Assembly: GCA_036874045.1 (NCBI GenBank)
Contig: CM072340.1
Coordinates: 9,811,001 to 9,875,000 of the forward strand
Direction: 5' to 3'
Length of the DNA stretch: 64,000 nucleotides
Source of the DNA: Cymodocea nodosa
Lineage: Eukaryota > Streptophyta > Magnoliopsida > Alismatales > Cymodoceaceae
In this document: one piece after another, positions 11,940 through 25,088 of the stretch
Layout: each line of letters opens with the position of its first letter
Numbering within the stretch: the first letter of the stretch is position 1
Program-made: the position numbers and the translations under genes
Notes under the pieces: generated by a model
What the model was told of the DNA's origin: nothing
The model's database searches: none
What the model saw: only the letters and a program-made list of their open reading frames with translations

Positions 11940-12287
11940 TGTTGAGTATTTTGTTTTGATGATGTGTGCTGAATGAAAGTAATCATATTTGCTCAATTAC
12001 TATTGCTTGTGAAAAGAAATTAAAAACATCAATTAATATAGAAAAAGCTTACTGATATAAATAATTGTCTGTATTGGATCTGAAATTATACTAAGTTAAT
12101 AACTAGTCGTTTTGTTGTAGTAAATTCTCATTTAACTAAACATTAAGTTAACGTGTGTTTTTATTGAAAAGCATGATATGTTTTAAAGTTATATCTACTG
12201 TATTATGAACAGTGCACGTTTAGATAACTTGTTAAGTTAGAGTGTTATTTGTATAGAGATCATGTGAGAACTCGTTAAGTTAGAGGC
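11940..12287 (+). repeat. Sirevirus D 5' LTR, truncated
   Basis: Only the first ~348 bp of the LTR remain. The sequence jumps from the LTR motif GTTAGAGGCT straight into the gag leader (GGCTCAAGTTGTTTTAAAG). The shared AGGCT at the join points to a microhomology deletion that removed about 1.2 kb of LTR, TATA box and PBS. D cannot be transcribed from its own 5' LTR. Confidence 0.82.
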
Positions 12288-12348
12288 TCAAGTTGTTTTA
12301 AAGTTTTAAACTGTTTAAAATCAAATAGGTTGAAAAATCTAAGGTAAG

Positions 12349-13271
12349 ATGGTTATTGGAAATGAAAATTTTTCTTTATATGAAGGTCAAAATCTTAATC
12401 GTCCTCCTTTATTTGATGGAATACATTTTGAATATTGGAAATATAAGATGACAATTTTTCTTCAAAGTATAGATCATAAGTTGTGGTTCATGATTTCTAA
12501 ACCATATACTCTATTAACTACTCCTTATAATACTTGGACAATTACTAAAAAGAAAATGAAACTCTGAATGCTAAAGACTTAAATATTTTATTTTGTACAT
12601 TGAGTTATGAACAGTTCAGTAAAGTGTCAGCATATAAATCTGCTTATGAGGTGTGGCATGCATTAGAAGTTTCACATGAAGGTACTTCTCAAGTTAAAGA
12701 GACTAAGATAAACATGTTAATTCATAAGTATGAACTCTTTAAGATGCATGAAGACAAAAGTATTTCTGAGATGTTTTCTAGATTTCTTGATATCATAAAC
12801 TCTTTAAAATGCTTAGGAAAGAATTTTGAATAGAAGGATTTGTTGAGGAAAATTCTCAGATCCCTAAGTTCCAAATGGTCTCAGAAAGTAACTTCAATTT
12901 AGGAATCACGAGATTTAAATGTTTATACTATAAATGAACTTATAGGAAATTTAAAAGCTTATGAAGTTCAATTAAATGAATCATTGAGTCACAACAAACT
13001 AAAAATGAAGAAACAAATAGCATTCAAAATTAATTCAGATTCTGATATATCTACTGATTTTGACAAGGATTTGATTTTGCTGACTAGGAAATTCAAGAAA
13101 GCATGGAAAGTTAGGAAACAGTAAAGGAACAAAAATGATAAACCCTCAACGTCAAAATCATTGAATAACAAGAATTCTTCATCCAGAAAGTATGTATGTT
13201 ACAACTGTAAGAAACATAGATATCTTTCTCTAGATTGTCCTATAAGGAAAAATGAAAAGCACTGTAGGACA
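12349..13271 (+). pseudogene. Sirevirus D gag fragment
   Basis: ATG at 12349, FSLYEGQNLNRPPLFDG, then the same A-run frameshift as in element A (near 12550). The frame resumes at 12600-12833 (EVWHALEVSHEGTSQVKET), stops at a Gln position, and runs on to a decayed zinc knuckle near 13198-13240 (CYNCKKHRYLSLDC; the spaced His is displaced). At about 13271 it changes abruptly to antisense env sequence of element B. Non-functional. Confidence 0.82.
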
Positions 13272-14668
13272 AATAAGCATTCCAACTCTCTGAAATAAAT
13301 TTGCATGCAATATATTTGTAATAAACCTTGCCTCTGTATTTAGATTTTCCATTAATCTCATTTTAGAATATACATCTGGAATTTTTGATAAAGATTGAAT
13401 GTTCCATTCCAATTGTCTAATCATGTCAAATCTGTTCATAACAACAACACCTTCATTCTTTAATCCTAAAACTTCAAAAATTAACTCAGGAGATAAACTC
13501 CTGTTGATTTATTTGAGTTTTCAGAAAATTGCCATTCTTGACCAGATTGCTATAAAAAGTTGCAATAAGCTCTATGTATTGCTTTCATTTCGTTCCTACT
13601 GGCAAGAATTGAATGAGGCATTGAAACTCAAATAGATCTCTTATGTTCATCAAATTTCTGAACTTTATTGGACGAGCATGTAGAATCTGACATGTAATCA
13701 GATTATAGTATTTCTGCAATGCTTCTTCAGATCTAAAATGAATTGAATTACCTTGAATTCGTAATACTGTATACAAAGAAGGTGATACCTGAAGCCGTGA
13801 TTCAGAGTTTAATTCATCTTCAAGAACCTCTTTTTCAAAATGAATGTCATGTTGTTCCTCTTCTAAAATATTATCTTGAAGTTGCTCAGGTAAGCTTGAT
13901 TCTTCAGCTTCAACAGTGTTAGGAACATCTTCAATATGCTCAACATTCATCTGTTCAGTCTCTATAGAATCTTTAGAGTTCAATTTTTCCAAAAATTCTA
14001 CAATCGGTGTATCTATCTGTAATTGTTCATTTTGTTCAACAGATATTTCCATTGAGTCATGCTGTAAATTCTCAGACTCTACTTCTATAGATTCTGAAGA
14101 AGGCTGGTTAACTTTTAGCTCTTCTGGAGTCTTAACATTTTCAATATCTACTACTCTAGATAATTCAGCCTTTGAACTAGTTACTGCCTCAACATTGTCA
14201 ATTATATCTGCAATAACTTGTTCAATGTCATGTGCCTGATGCTCTGATTTTTCAATTTCTACATCATCAGGACTTGTACTAATAGAAAAACTTGAGTTCA
14301 TATTTGACTTGTATTTCTTCTCAAGCTTTCTAGCAAGGGAAAATAAAGTTTCATTATCTTCATCAGTTTCAGTGTGTTCGGAATTGATGAGTTCATTAGA
14401 TGCACAATAAGGTACAATGTCTAGACATACATTGTCCTTTGGAAATAAATTTTCATCTGATTTTCCTTTTTCAATAGACTTTGTTTCCTTAGACATAATT
14501 TTTCTGATTTTTCTTCTTCTATAACATTTCTGTTAACATTTTGTCCACTCAAAATATTTTCTTGAACCAAGTGCGTGGAACTTCATCATTCTCTATTTCT
14601 TTTCCTGTTGCATCTCCTCTGCTTTTGCCTTTTCCTCTACCACGACCTATGTAGAACTTGGAGACCAT
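13272..14668 (-). pseudogene. Sirevirus B env-position ORF, deleted and truncated
   Basis: The start codon is at 14668-14666 (MVSKFY). About 430 bp present in element I are missing: the sequence jumps near 14540 from KKIF to the region before MSKETKS, at a short CAGAAAT-like repeat, and the frame is not kept. The frame at 14496-13585 is open for 303 codons and holds the acidic Glu/Asp/Ser-rich middle and the start of the conserved ARPIKFRNLM-RDLFEFQ block. Weaker homology continues to about 13272 (LFQRVG) before the junction with D gag. No transmembrane segment is visible. Confidence 0.78.
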
Positions 14669-16264
14669 CATCGTAGGTTGTAACAGCAACAAGCGGGAAA
14701 TATTTTCTTGAAAAAGTTTACAAATAACCTAAGTGCCCATGTAATAAATGTTTAAATTGGGTTTTAGGTGAATAACTCAATGTGAAGAGAAGTTGAGTTT
14801 AGATATTAAATAAATATTGAATAAGGTTTATTCAATCAAGGTACCCGAAATATTCAAGTATAACTCGTTGAGTTAACTAACCTAATGAGTAAAACGCTGT
14901 CTAGAGGCAATTTTACACGTTACCTTATCTAACATAACGTCTAGTTAGTACACTTAAACAAGTTTCAGATGCTTCCAACTGAAACGTTTCGAAAACAAAA
15001 TACAAGCTAAACTTAACATTATTTGGAGAACATTTTAAACTATTCGAACATTTTTGTCCTTTGAATCTAAAATAGTTTGTTTGTCTTTTTAAATTATTTC
15101 ATCAAGATTTTTAGAGGACATTAATTCAGATTAACCAAGATTTGTATTCTGAATTATATTAATCTATTTTCGACATTGGTAATCCTCCCCCTACAAATAT
15201 ACTTCAAATATATTCAATCAAAATACAAAATATACCTGTAGTGACAATAGATGTTAAGTATAACTATACTTTTAAATTTTCTTTTTAGAGACTTCCATTA
15301 TTTTGACATCATCAAAAATGATTTCCAGAATCAATTCGTACTGTATATGAATCAAAACACAACTTTGAACTCAATGTGATTAATTCAAGGAGAATAAAAG
15401 AATGTATCTAAAATAAACGTTTTCAAAAGTACTAATGTTGATTCAATAAATCAGTAGTCATATTGGTAGAAACGATATACGATTCAAAGATATCTGTAAT
15501 TAATGAAACAACAATTTTTATTTTTATTTTTCAAAATAGTAAATATTGATAATTTTCTTTAAAAGTTAGTTTGAAAAGCGTGCATCATACAAAAGCTTTT
15601 TAATGTACTCGTGTAATGAGCTTTTAGTCAACAATCCCAGATCTGATCAGGACCTTAGGTTGCCAGATTTAAAGAATCCCTTTTTAGGACAACAATCCTT
15701 ACATACCTATCTGCTAAAGTACAAAAGGCTCGTGATCAAACCAATCAATAAACTCTCAAAGATTTTCACTTTGTAAGTATTTTTCATTTTAAGCATAATA
15801 TATATGTATTTCATTAATACAAATGCAATAAAACACAAATCTCATACAATTTTTACTTCTATGATTGTACTGAGAATATGAATCAGTTTCAATAAGCTTA
15901 AACTTTTGATTAACAGTTTAAGATGAGTTACATATAACTTATTCTACAAGTTTAATCAATTAAGTCAATTTTATGCATGATCATATGCATTTTCATTGAT
16001 TCAAAGAAAACACTTAATCAAAATTTCAGAATGTCAAAAGCATTTAATGTTTTTCATTTACACTTCCACTTAAAATCGTAAAAACCATTAAAATTGATAA
16101 ACTACTTAAAATCAATAAGATACTACTATGATTTTACAATAAATACATAGTATCTTAAGCAGCAGTTTAGATATTACTTTAGATATTTATGATAACTATA
16201 TAATATTTATGAGGTGAACAACATCATCAATACTATTTATCTTTTTATGTGGAGTTTAAGCATT
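14669..16264 (-). other. Sirevirus B pol-env spacer
   Basis: Non-coding, homologous to the other Sirevirus spacers. It contains the palindromic pair of GTTRRGTTA motifs near 14865-14895, the internal polypurine tract as its complement near 15186, and the block CAGATCTGATCAGGACCTTA near 15640. No gene seen. Confidence 0.75.
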
Positions 16265-19200
16265 TTACACATCACATAGCCTACAAATACCTAAATTTAA
16301 TCTAATGTTGCAGAATGTATTTTCTTCTAGAGGTTTTGTAAATATATCAGCTAATTGATTTTTACTAGACACAAATTCTAATTTAATTTTTCCTTTAATT
16401 ACGTTATCTCTTAGAAAATGATGTCTAACCTCTATATGCTTTGCTCTTGAATGTAATACAAGATTTTTGGAAAGATTTATTGCAGAACTATTGTCAGAAT
16501 AAATCTCAATTGTATCATAAGATAATCCAAAATCTTCTAAAGTTTGCCTTATCCACAGAATCTGAGTGCAACACAGTGCAGCAGCAACATATTCAGCTTC
16601 TGTAGTAGAAAGTGCTACATAGTTTTGCTTTTTACTAAACCATGACACCAAATTATTTCCCAATAATTGACATATGCCACTGGTACTCTTTCTATCAGAT
16701 TTAGAACCTGCATAATCAACATCAGTATATCCTATAAGATCTATTGAACTATCCTTAGAATAATACAGTTTGAAATTTTTAGTTCCTTGTATGTATCTAA
16801 ATATTCTTTTAACTGCAATTAAGTGTGATTCTTTAGGATTAGATTGAAATCTAGCACAAACACACACAGCAAACATAATATCAAGTCTACTAGTAGTCAA
16901 ATAAAGTAAAGAACCAATCATACTTCTATATTTTCTTTGATCTATAGATTTTCCTATGTCATCAATATCTAACTTTAAAGAAGTACTCATAGGAGTTCCT
17001 CGAATCATTGTATCATTAAAATTAAATTTCTTAAGCATTTCATCTGCATATTTTTCTTGATTTAAAAATATACCTTTATCCATTTGCTTAATTTGAAGTC
17101 CTAGAAAATATGAAAGTTCTCCTATCATACTCATTTCAAACTGATTAGTCATCTCTTCAGAGAATATTTTTATCAACTTATCAGAGGTTGCTCCAAAGAT
17201 TATATCATCCACGTATATTTGAAGAACAATCTAATCTTTACCATCTCTCTTAATAAATAGAGTATGATCCACTTTTCCCATGATATAGCCTTTTTCTATT
17301 AAAAAAGTAGACAATCTTTCATACCATGATCTAGGTACTTGCTTCAAACCATATAAGGCTTTCTTCAATTTATACACAAAGTCAGGATTTTTAATATCTT
17401 CAAATCCAGGTGGTTGTTTTACATAGACTTGTTCATTAATTAAACCATTTAGAAATGCACTCTTTACATCCATTTGATATAATTTAAAATCCATATAACA
17501 AGCATAGGTCAATAATATTCTAATACTTTCTAACCTAGCCATAGGAGCAAATGCTTCATCATAATCTAATCCTTCTTCCTATGTATACCCTTGTGCAACT
17601 AATCTAGCTTTATTCCTTATAACTTGACCAGTTTCATTAGTTTTGTTTCTAAAGATCCACTTTGTACCTATTATGGACTGATTTTCTGGTGGAGAGACTA
17701 ATTCCCATACATCATTTCTGATGAATTGATTTAGTTCTTCTTGCATTGCCACTATCAAATTTTCATCAAATAATGCTTCTTGTATATTCCTTGGTTCCAC
17801 CATAGAAACAAACATACACATACTATTTAAATTTACTGAAGCTCTAGTTTTAACTCCCTCATTAATATTACCAATGACTTGAGTAATGGGATGTGATGAA
17901 GAATAACGCCAATTTCTTTGATTTTCCTTAATATTCTCATCAACATTTGAAGGTACATCACTTTCATCATTAGTTTGATCATTTTAGTTCATATTTTTGA
18001 TTTTCTCAGATAAATCATCAATCTTTCTATTGATCTCTAAGTCTTTTGGAAGATTGATCAAATCATCATTATCAGCTTTAGATTGAGATTCTCTAAACGA
18101 ATTTTCGTTGAAGCTTACATGAAGGGTTTCTTCAATAGTCCTAGAAGTCTCGTTATATACTCTATAGGCTTTACTTTTAGTAGAGTAACCTACAAAAATT
18201 CCTTCATTTGATTTAGCTTGAAATTTATCCCTTTTATCCTTAGTATTAAGAATAAAACACTTGCAGCCAAATGATTTCATATAGGAAATTTTTGGAACCC
18301 TATTAAACATAATTTCAAAAGGAGTTTTATTAACATGAGGTCTTAAATGACTTCTATTAATAACATAACAAGCTGTATTTACTACTTCAGCCCAAAGATT
18401 TTGAGGTAACTTATGTTCATTCGACATAGTTCTAGTCATTTGTTGAAGTGATCTATTCTTTCTCTCAACAACACCATTTTGACACGGTGCTCTTGGAAAA
18501 GAAAATCTGTGATCAATGCCATGCTCATTACAATAATTATCCATTTGATCATTATCAAATCCTGTTCCATGATCACTCCTAAGTTTTTGAATAGAGACAC
18601 TCTGTTCATTTTGAACAAAATTGTAAAACATTTTAAACTTTTCAAAAACTTCTGTCTTAGATGCTAGAAAATATACTCAAGTGTATCTAGAGAAGTCATC
18701 TACTAAAACAAATACATACCGTTTACCACCAAGACTCATGATTCTTGTTGGTCCAAATAGATCCATATGTATAAGTTCTAAGACTCTCTTGCTTGAAATA
18801 TCAGTTTTGGATTTAAAAGAGTTTTTATGAAGTTTACCTAACTCACATGCATCACACATAAAGTCCTCCAAGTATTTAATCTTTGGTAAACCTCTCAATA
18901 AGTTTTTTTTTTTGATAGATTATGTAATAGTTTCATATTTATATGCCCAATCCTTCTATGCCACAGATATGCATCACTAGTTTCAGCTAGTAAACTTGAA
19001 TTTAAATCAACTACACCAGAAGGTAAAGATAAAATACATACAGAACCTTTTCTTTTAGCAATAAACTTAATTTCATCTGTATTTTTATCAATTATTTTGC
19101 ATACATTATCTTCAAACACTACATAATATCCATTTTCAATTAGTTTTATGACACTCAGCAAATTAAATCCTAGGTTTTCTACATATAGTACATTCGAAAT

Positions 19201-19383
19201 AACACAAGTAGGAGTTATTTGAACATTGCCTATACCTATGATTTTATCTTTGCTTTTGTTTTCAAATGTTACACTTCCTTTCATGGTATTTGTAAAATTT
19301 TGTAGTAGACTTTTCTGTCCAATAATGTGACTTGACGCTCCATTGTCCAAGATCCATTTTGATGTTGTTTCCTTTTGCAACAC
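16265..19383 (-). pseudogene. Sirevirus B pol, disrupted
   Basis: Protease to RNase H on the minus strand. The protease motif at about 19345 reads LDNGASSH, so the catalytic DSG is DNG. The integrase H-C zinc region (LWHRRIGHIN) is near 18950, and the core has HMDLFGP, RSDHGTGF and NGVVERK. RT holds VYGLKQ-like and YVDDIIFG boxes, the latter at 17212 near a stop. RNase H runs to the stop at 16267-16265 (ICRLCDV). Stops near 17230, 17579, 17986 and 18676, plus a frameshift at a T run near 18905, break it. Several stops are single changes from Gln, Cys or Leu codons. Best-preserved RNase H in the window. Confidence 0.9.
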
Positions 19384-19386
19384 AAA

Positions 19387-21635
19387 TTAAGAAAAACTTT
19401 TTCTTGGTACCCAATGTTGTTGAGGACCAAGTTCATTAAACACATATTTCTTCTTTTCGTTTGAAAAAAGTTTAACATTATCATTTAAATTCTTATTAGT
19501 TGTAAGTACTATTGATTTATCATTAGCTTCATACTCACATATAGCATTATTGCTTTTACAATCATTCTTTTTGTTTTCAGATGTAGTATAATCAAGACCA
19601 AACGGATTTTTATCAGATGTTAATTTATTTTGGTCATGCTCATACATTTCAGTAAGTTCATACCAAGATTTTGTACTTGTATTTGAATTTTTAGTGTATA
19701 CAAAATCTTTTTCCGCACAAAAATTTTCAGATTTATCACATGCAGAATGAGTAATTGGTCTAATACCAGTGTATTGAATTACATGATCGGGTTTCTGAAT
19801 TTTCAGTTTACTACAATCATTTGAAATTTTAGTAACATTAGAAACTAAATTTCTAGAACAAGAAACAAGATTTTTAGAAACATTTATAGTCATGTTAGAA
19901 GTACAATTTGACAAATCACATTGATTTATATTATTACTACATGATTCATCCCTTGAAGTACCTACTTCTACATATTTATTACCTTGTTTCATAATAAAAG
20001 GAATTTTAGTCTTAGATTTACTTGAATTGCAACTAATAAATCCTTTATTGGCTTGAGATTCAGGATAATCAAATCCTAAGCCAAATTTATAAGACACCGT
20101 AGGGGTACTAGTTAGTTTGTCTAACTTAGTTTGATTTAAATTCCATTTCTCAATGGTAGAATTTAAATCTAGCTCTCTCAGTTTTAATTTATCTATCTCT
20201 AATTCAAGTTGATTTATATTGTTTCTCAACATTTCATTTTCAGATTCTATCTTTAATTTTTCAGCATTTATATTCTGTATTTTTTCATGCAAGATACATT
20301 CATTAAATCTAAGTTTTTGCAAATCTCTAGCATGATTTTCATTATCACATTTAAACTTTTCTAAAGTAGTAAATAGGAAACAATTTTCTTCTTCCATAAT
20401 GGATGAAGATTTTCTAATATTCTTATTTTCCAGTTTACATACTTTAAGTTTTTGTAATAATGCATAATAAGTACATAATAATTCATCAAAGTTGAAATCT
20501 AAATGACTTTCAGGATCAGATATTACCTCAGACTCATCTGCCATGAAGCACACAAGAGCAACGTCTTCTAACTCTTGTTCTCCTTTTGAATGTGAAGATT
20601 TTGATGTTGATTCCTCAGATTTAGACTCTTCAGACGTGTCATCCCAAGTGACCTTCAAAGCCTTTTTCTTGTAAAACTTTTCTGAGTTTTCTAAGCCGTC
20701 TTCTTCTGATTTGTCCTACTTTGCTTTTCATTTTTCCTCATTGGACAGTCTGGAGAAAGATGTCCAGGTTTCTTACAATTGTAACATACATACTTTTTGG
20801 ATGAAGAATTCTTGTCATTCAGTGATTTTGACGTTGACGATTTATCATTTTTGTTTCTTTGCTGTTTCCTAGCTTTCCATGCTTTCTTGAATTTCCTAGT
20901 CAGCAAAATCAAGTCCTTGTTAGAATCAATAGATATATCAGAATTTGAATTAATTTCGAAGGCTATTTCTTTCTTCATTTTTAGTTTGTTATGACTTAGT
21001 GATTCATTTAATTGAACTTCATAAGCTGTTAAATTTCCTATAAGTTCATTCATAGTATAAACATTTAAATGTCGTGATTCCTCAATTGATGTTACTTTTT
21101 GAGACCATTTAGAACTTAGGGATCTGAGAATTTTCCTCACCAAATCCTTATGTTCAAAATTCTTTCCTAAGCATTTTAAAGAGTTTATGATATCAAGAAA
21201 TCTAGAAAACATTTTAGAAATACTTTCGTCTTCATGCATCTTAAAGAGTTCATACTTATGAATCAACATGTTTATTTTAGTCTCTTTAACTTGAGAAGTA
21301 CCTTCATGTGAAACTTCTAATGCATGCCACACTTCATAAGTAGATTTATATGCCGACACTTTACTGAACTATTCATAACTCAATGCACAAAATAAAATAT
21401 TTAAGCCCTTAGCATTCAGAGTTTCATTTTCTTTTTCAGTAATTGTCCAAGTATTATAAGGAGTAGTTAACAAAGTATATGGTTTAGAAATCATGAACCA
21501 CAACTTATGATCTATACTTTGAACAAAAATAATCATCCTATATTTCCAATATTCAAAATGTATTCCATCAAATAAAGGAGGACGATTTAGATTTTGTCCT
21601 TCATATAAAGAAAAATTACCATTACCAATAGTCAT
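19387..21635 (-). pseudogene. Sirevirus B gag, disrupted
   Basis: ATG at 21635. The first 88 codons include FSLYEGQNLNRPPLFDG; a Gln-to-stop follows at about 21368, then 222 open codons. The zinc knuckle CYNCKKPGHLSPDC (about 20745-20790) is intact CX2CX4HX4C. A stop near 20690 separates this from a 423-codon reading (20658-19387) rich in Glu, Lys and Asn with heptad-like Leu spacing, a likely coiled coil. Gag and pol appear to have been one long frame. This is the most complete Gag in the window. Confidence 0.88.
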
Positions 21636-21821
21636 CTTACCTTAGATTTTTCAACCTGTTTGATTTTAAACAGTCTAAAAACTTTAAAACAACTTGAGCC
21701 TTAAATCATGAAAGTTAAACGTATGCTTAGATATTAATTTCTGTTTAAAAACAAGGAAGGTAGAATAAGCAATGATATTAATTAAGTTGGTATCGATTTT
21801 ATATCAAAGATTATTAACAAA

Positions 21822-21833
21822 GCTCTGATACCA
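21822..21833 (-). other. Primer binding site of Sirevirus B
   Basis: Sense strand TGGTATCAGAGC, the exact copia initiator-Met tRNA site, two bases from the LTR end. Confidence 0.88.
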
Positions 21834-21835
21834 CT

Positions 21836-23664
21836 TATAGGATCATATGGCTACACAAGAGCGGGGTGAATTGTGTATTTTTAATATTTTTTGAAATATA
21901 ATTGAAACTTTAAAACTCAAAAACAAGTCAAGACATTGCTTTCATAAAATCATTTTTATTCAAGGTTTCAATTACAATATACAATTCAATTCTCCTTAGA
22001 AATTGTAGATGCAATTATATCTCGATACCATATATCATCTAAACAATTTCATAACTATAAATAGAGAAAACTAATTTGCGAAATTTAAAACATTTCTCCC
22101 TATTTGAGATCTTTCTTCTTCTTCTTTTTCTTCTTCAGCAATTCTTTAGTGACGAATATCTTGTCTTTCTCTACTTCACCGAATTTGGTTTCTTCTGATA
22201 CTTTAAATCTTCAGTGACATAAATAATACCTGGTTCTGCTTCACTGAATTTTCTTCCACTTGATACTTCAAATCTTCAGGGACATAAATTTAACATTTTC
22301 TACTTCACTGAATTTTCTTCCACTTGATACTTCAGATCTTCAGCGACATAAATTTAACCTTTTCTGCTTCACTGAATTTTCTTCCACTTGAGAGATTTTC
22401 CCCGAAGAGGTGTTTTTGATCCCTGAAAAAGATTTTTCTTTTGGCGTGCAAGGATAGTTTGATCACCGAGAATTCTATGCCTTTTATACTGTATCTTCAT
22501 TTCATGCATATCCTTCACATTTAATGACTACCACTTTTCCATGTCTTTTCTTTTTCCTTCATCGAAACACACACGTTCTGACCCACGTTTATATTTTGAA
22601 TTTTCTTTAATCATCAGTCCTAGATCTCTGAAAAATTTCCTACAAAATAAACTTTCTCGTCTAAAGAATTTTACATCAAGTGTAATAAGAAGTCGTTACT
22701 TTAATGTTAACTAAACAAGTAACACAAGTATATATAACTTAACGTTTCTAACTTAACGAGTTCCTCATGTGCCATTTCACGTGACAAGTACTGTAGCTAA
22801 CTCAACGAACCAGCTTAACCTTTCTTTCGGAAGGTTAAACGATAACTCATTGAAAATAGTTTAAGTTTCGGATATTTACGATTGTAAGTCACCGAAAAAC
22901 TCTTTATACCATAAAACTAGTGAGACACGTGTCAAGACCTGAAAACATGACTTAAGTTACCTTTCGAATAGTTATGACTATAAGTCTCTGAAAAAACTTT
23001 AACTCAAGGATTCAGTAATAAACAAATGTTTTTATAATAAGAATTTTACCATGTGCAAAAATAACAACTTAAGTTTATAACGCTAACCTAACACGTTGCC
23101 TTAGTGTTCAATATAGCAATTGAACGCGTTTAGTTATGTTAACTTAACGAGTTAAACATGTGCACCTCACATGATACAATACAACATTCGTAACTTATAA
23201 TTTCACCACGTGTATAATACTAACTTAACGAGTTCGTCTCTTCTTTTACTCACTAACTTAACGAGTTCGTCTCTTCTTTTACTCACTAACTTAACAAGTT
23301 ATCACGTGACCTATTTTAACCTTTAAGCCTCTAACTTAACGAGTTCTCATGTGACCTCTATACAAACAAAACTCTAACTTAACGAGTTGTCTAAGCGTGC
23401 ACTGTTCATGATACAGAAGATATAACTTTAAAACATATCATGCTTTTCAATAAAAACACACGTTAACTTAACGTTTAGTTAAATGAGAAATTAATGTAAC
23501 GAAACAACTAGTTATTAACTTCAGATCCAATACAGACAAGTATTTATGCCAGTAAGCTTTTTTTGTATTAATTGATGATTTTAATTTCTTTTCACAAGCA
23601 ATAGTAATTGAGCAAATATGATTATTTTCATTCAGCACACATCATCAAAACAAAATACTCAACA
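21836..23664 (-). repeat. Sirevirus B 5' LTR (1829 bp, longest in the window)
   Basis: Sense strand starts TGTTGAG at 23664 and ends CCTATA (one change from CCTACA) at 21836. The extra length comes from additional copies of a 64-65 bp unit in the transcribed part and from a ~200 bp CCGAAA-rich module at about 22815-23020 that elements A, C, D and H lack. TATA box complement at 22480-22488. Confidence 0.88.
22196..22390 (-). repeat. 64-65 bp tandem repeats in Sirevirus B LTR
   Basis: Three adjacent units start at 22196, 22261 and 22325, each with TGATACTT, ATCTTCAG, GACATAAAT and CTTCACTGAATTTTCTTCC. Sister LTRs carry one to three such units, so copy number explains part of the LTR length variation. 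Confidence 0.8.
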
Positions 23665-25083
23665 TTGATGATGTAGAAATTGAAAAATTAGAGCATCAAG
23701 CAACTGACATTGAACAAGTTATTGCAAATATAATTGACAATGTTGAGGTAGTAACTAGTTCACAGGCTGAATTGTCTAGAGTAGTGGATGTTGAAAAAGT
23801 TAAGACTCTAGAAGAGCTAAATGTCAACCAGCCTTCTTCAGAATTTATAAAAGAAGAGTTTGAGAATTCATAGCATGTATCAATGGAGATATCTGTTGAA
23901 CAAAATGAACAATTACAGACAGATACACCAGTTGTAGAATTTATGGAAAAATTGAACTCTAATCATTCTATAGAGACTGAACAAATGAATGTTGAGCATA
24001 TTGAAGATGTTCCTTACATTGTTGAAGCTGAAGAATCAAGTTTACATATGTAGCTTCAAGAAAATATTTTCATAGAGGAACAACATGACATTCATTTTGA
24101 AGAAGAGGTTCCTGAAGATGAATTAAACTCTAAATCAAGGCTTGAGGTATCACCTTCTTTGTGTATAGTATTACAAATTCAAGGTAATTCAATTTATTTT
24201 AGATCTAAGGAAGCAATGTAGAAATACAATAATCTGATTACATGTCAGATTCTACATGCTCGACCAATAAAATTCAGAAATTTGATTGATATAAGAGATC
24301 TATTTGAGTATCAAGGCCTCATTCAATTCTTGCCAGTTGGAACGAAATGGAAGCAATACAAAGAGCTTATTGCAACTTTTTATAGCAATCTGGTCAAGAA
24401 TGAAAATATACTAAAAACTCAAATAAATAAATAGGAGTTCATATTGTCTCTTGAGTTAATTTTTGAAGTTTTGAGATTAAAGAATGAAGGTGTTGTTGTT
24501 ACAAACAGATTTGACATGGTTAGACAACTGGAATGGGACGTTCAGTCTTTATCATAGATTCTAGGTGTATATACAAAAATGAGACTCATGGAAAATCTGA
24601 ATGCAGAGGCAAAGTTTATTGCAAATATATTGCATGCCAATTTATTTCAAAGAGTCGGACACAATATAGAAGTCAGTAGAAGCTGTTTAAATGCAACTTA
24701 TGGTTTGCTGAATAGAATTCAAATCAATTAGTTTGATGTTTTCATTTATCAACTACAGCATATGAGTTCAAAGTTATTTTTTGATGATGTTGTATGTAGA
24801 CTCCTTGCAAGCCAATTGAATTCATCCGACCGGCCCTCTAAAACTAAAGGCATGAGAGCTTTTAGTGTAAAAGATTTGCAAAAATTTCAATCCTTGCATC
24901 AACCTCAACAACAACAACCAACAGAATGTACAGAATACATTCAACCACAATAGCCAAGTTATTCAATTCAAGCAGAATAGCAACCCGAACTACCTCCTAA
25001 CCTAGATGATATGCTTAACAACATCAAAAATGATATTAGGCATCTAGGAGATAGAATATGTAATGCTATAAGTGATATACTTA
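23665..25083 (+). pseudogene. Sirevirus D env-position ORF, 3' part
   Basis: Begins inside the ORF at the acidic segment (DDVEIEKLEHQ), continues through the conserved block RPIKFRNLIDIRDLFEYQGL near 24260 and the Gln-rich tail (HQPQQQQP), and ends at ISDILRR where element C is inserted. At least seven in-frame stops replace Gln or Trp codons (e.g. near 23872, 24050, 24220, 24433, 24728). The conserved block resembles the domain annotated as putative plant transposon protein; its function is unknown. Confidence 0.82.
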
Positions 25084-25088
25084 GGAGG
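25084..25088. other. Left target-site copy GGAGG of Sirevirus C
   Basis: GGAGG precedes the LTR end (TGTAAG at 25089); the other copy is 40709-40713. Joining across the element restores the D env/tail sequence seen uninterrupted near 58150. Confidence 0.9.

Larger units (their letters stand above)
13272..23664 (-). mobile_element. Sirevirus B, 3'-truncated
   Basis: Read right to left: 5' LTR 23664-21836, PBS 21833-21822, gag from 21635, pol to 16265, spacer, env from 14668, broken off at about 13272. The 3' end of env, the tail and the 3' LTR are gone. Its outer end at 23664 abuts D env, so B probably inserted into D env, and a later deletion fused B env to D gag. The first bases after 23664 (TTGATGATG) also resemble the tract beside Sirevirus polypurine sites, so the exact junction is uncertain. 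Confidence 0.78.

Noticed and set aside
13916..14239. Ser/Cys-rich plus-strand ORF (also 56774-57097 and 28700-28915 on the opposite strand of env)
   Set aside because: Antisense shadow of the acidic Glu/Asp-rich env segment; no start context or homology of its own.
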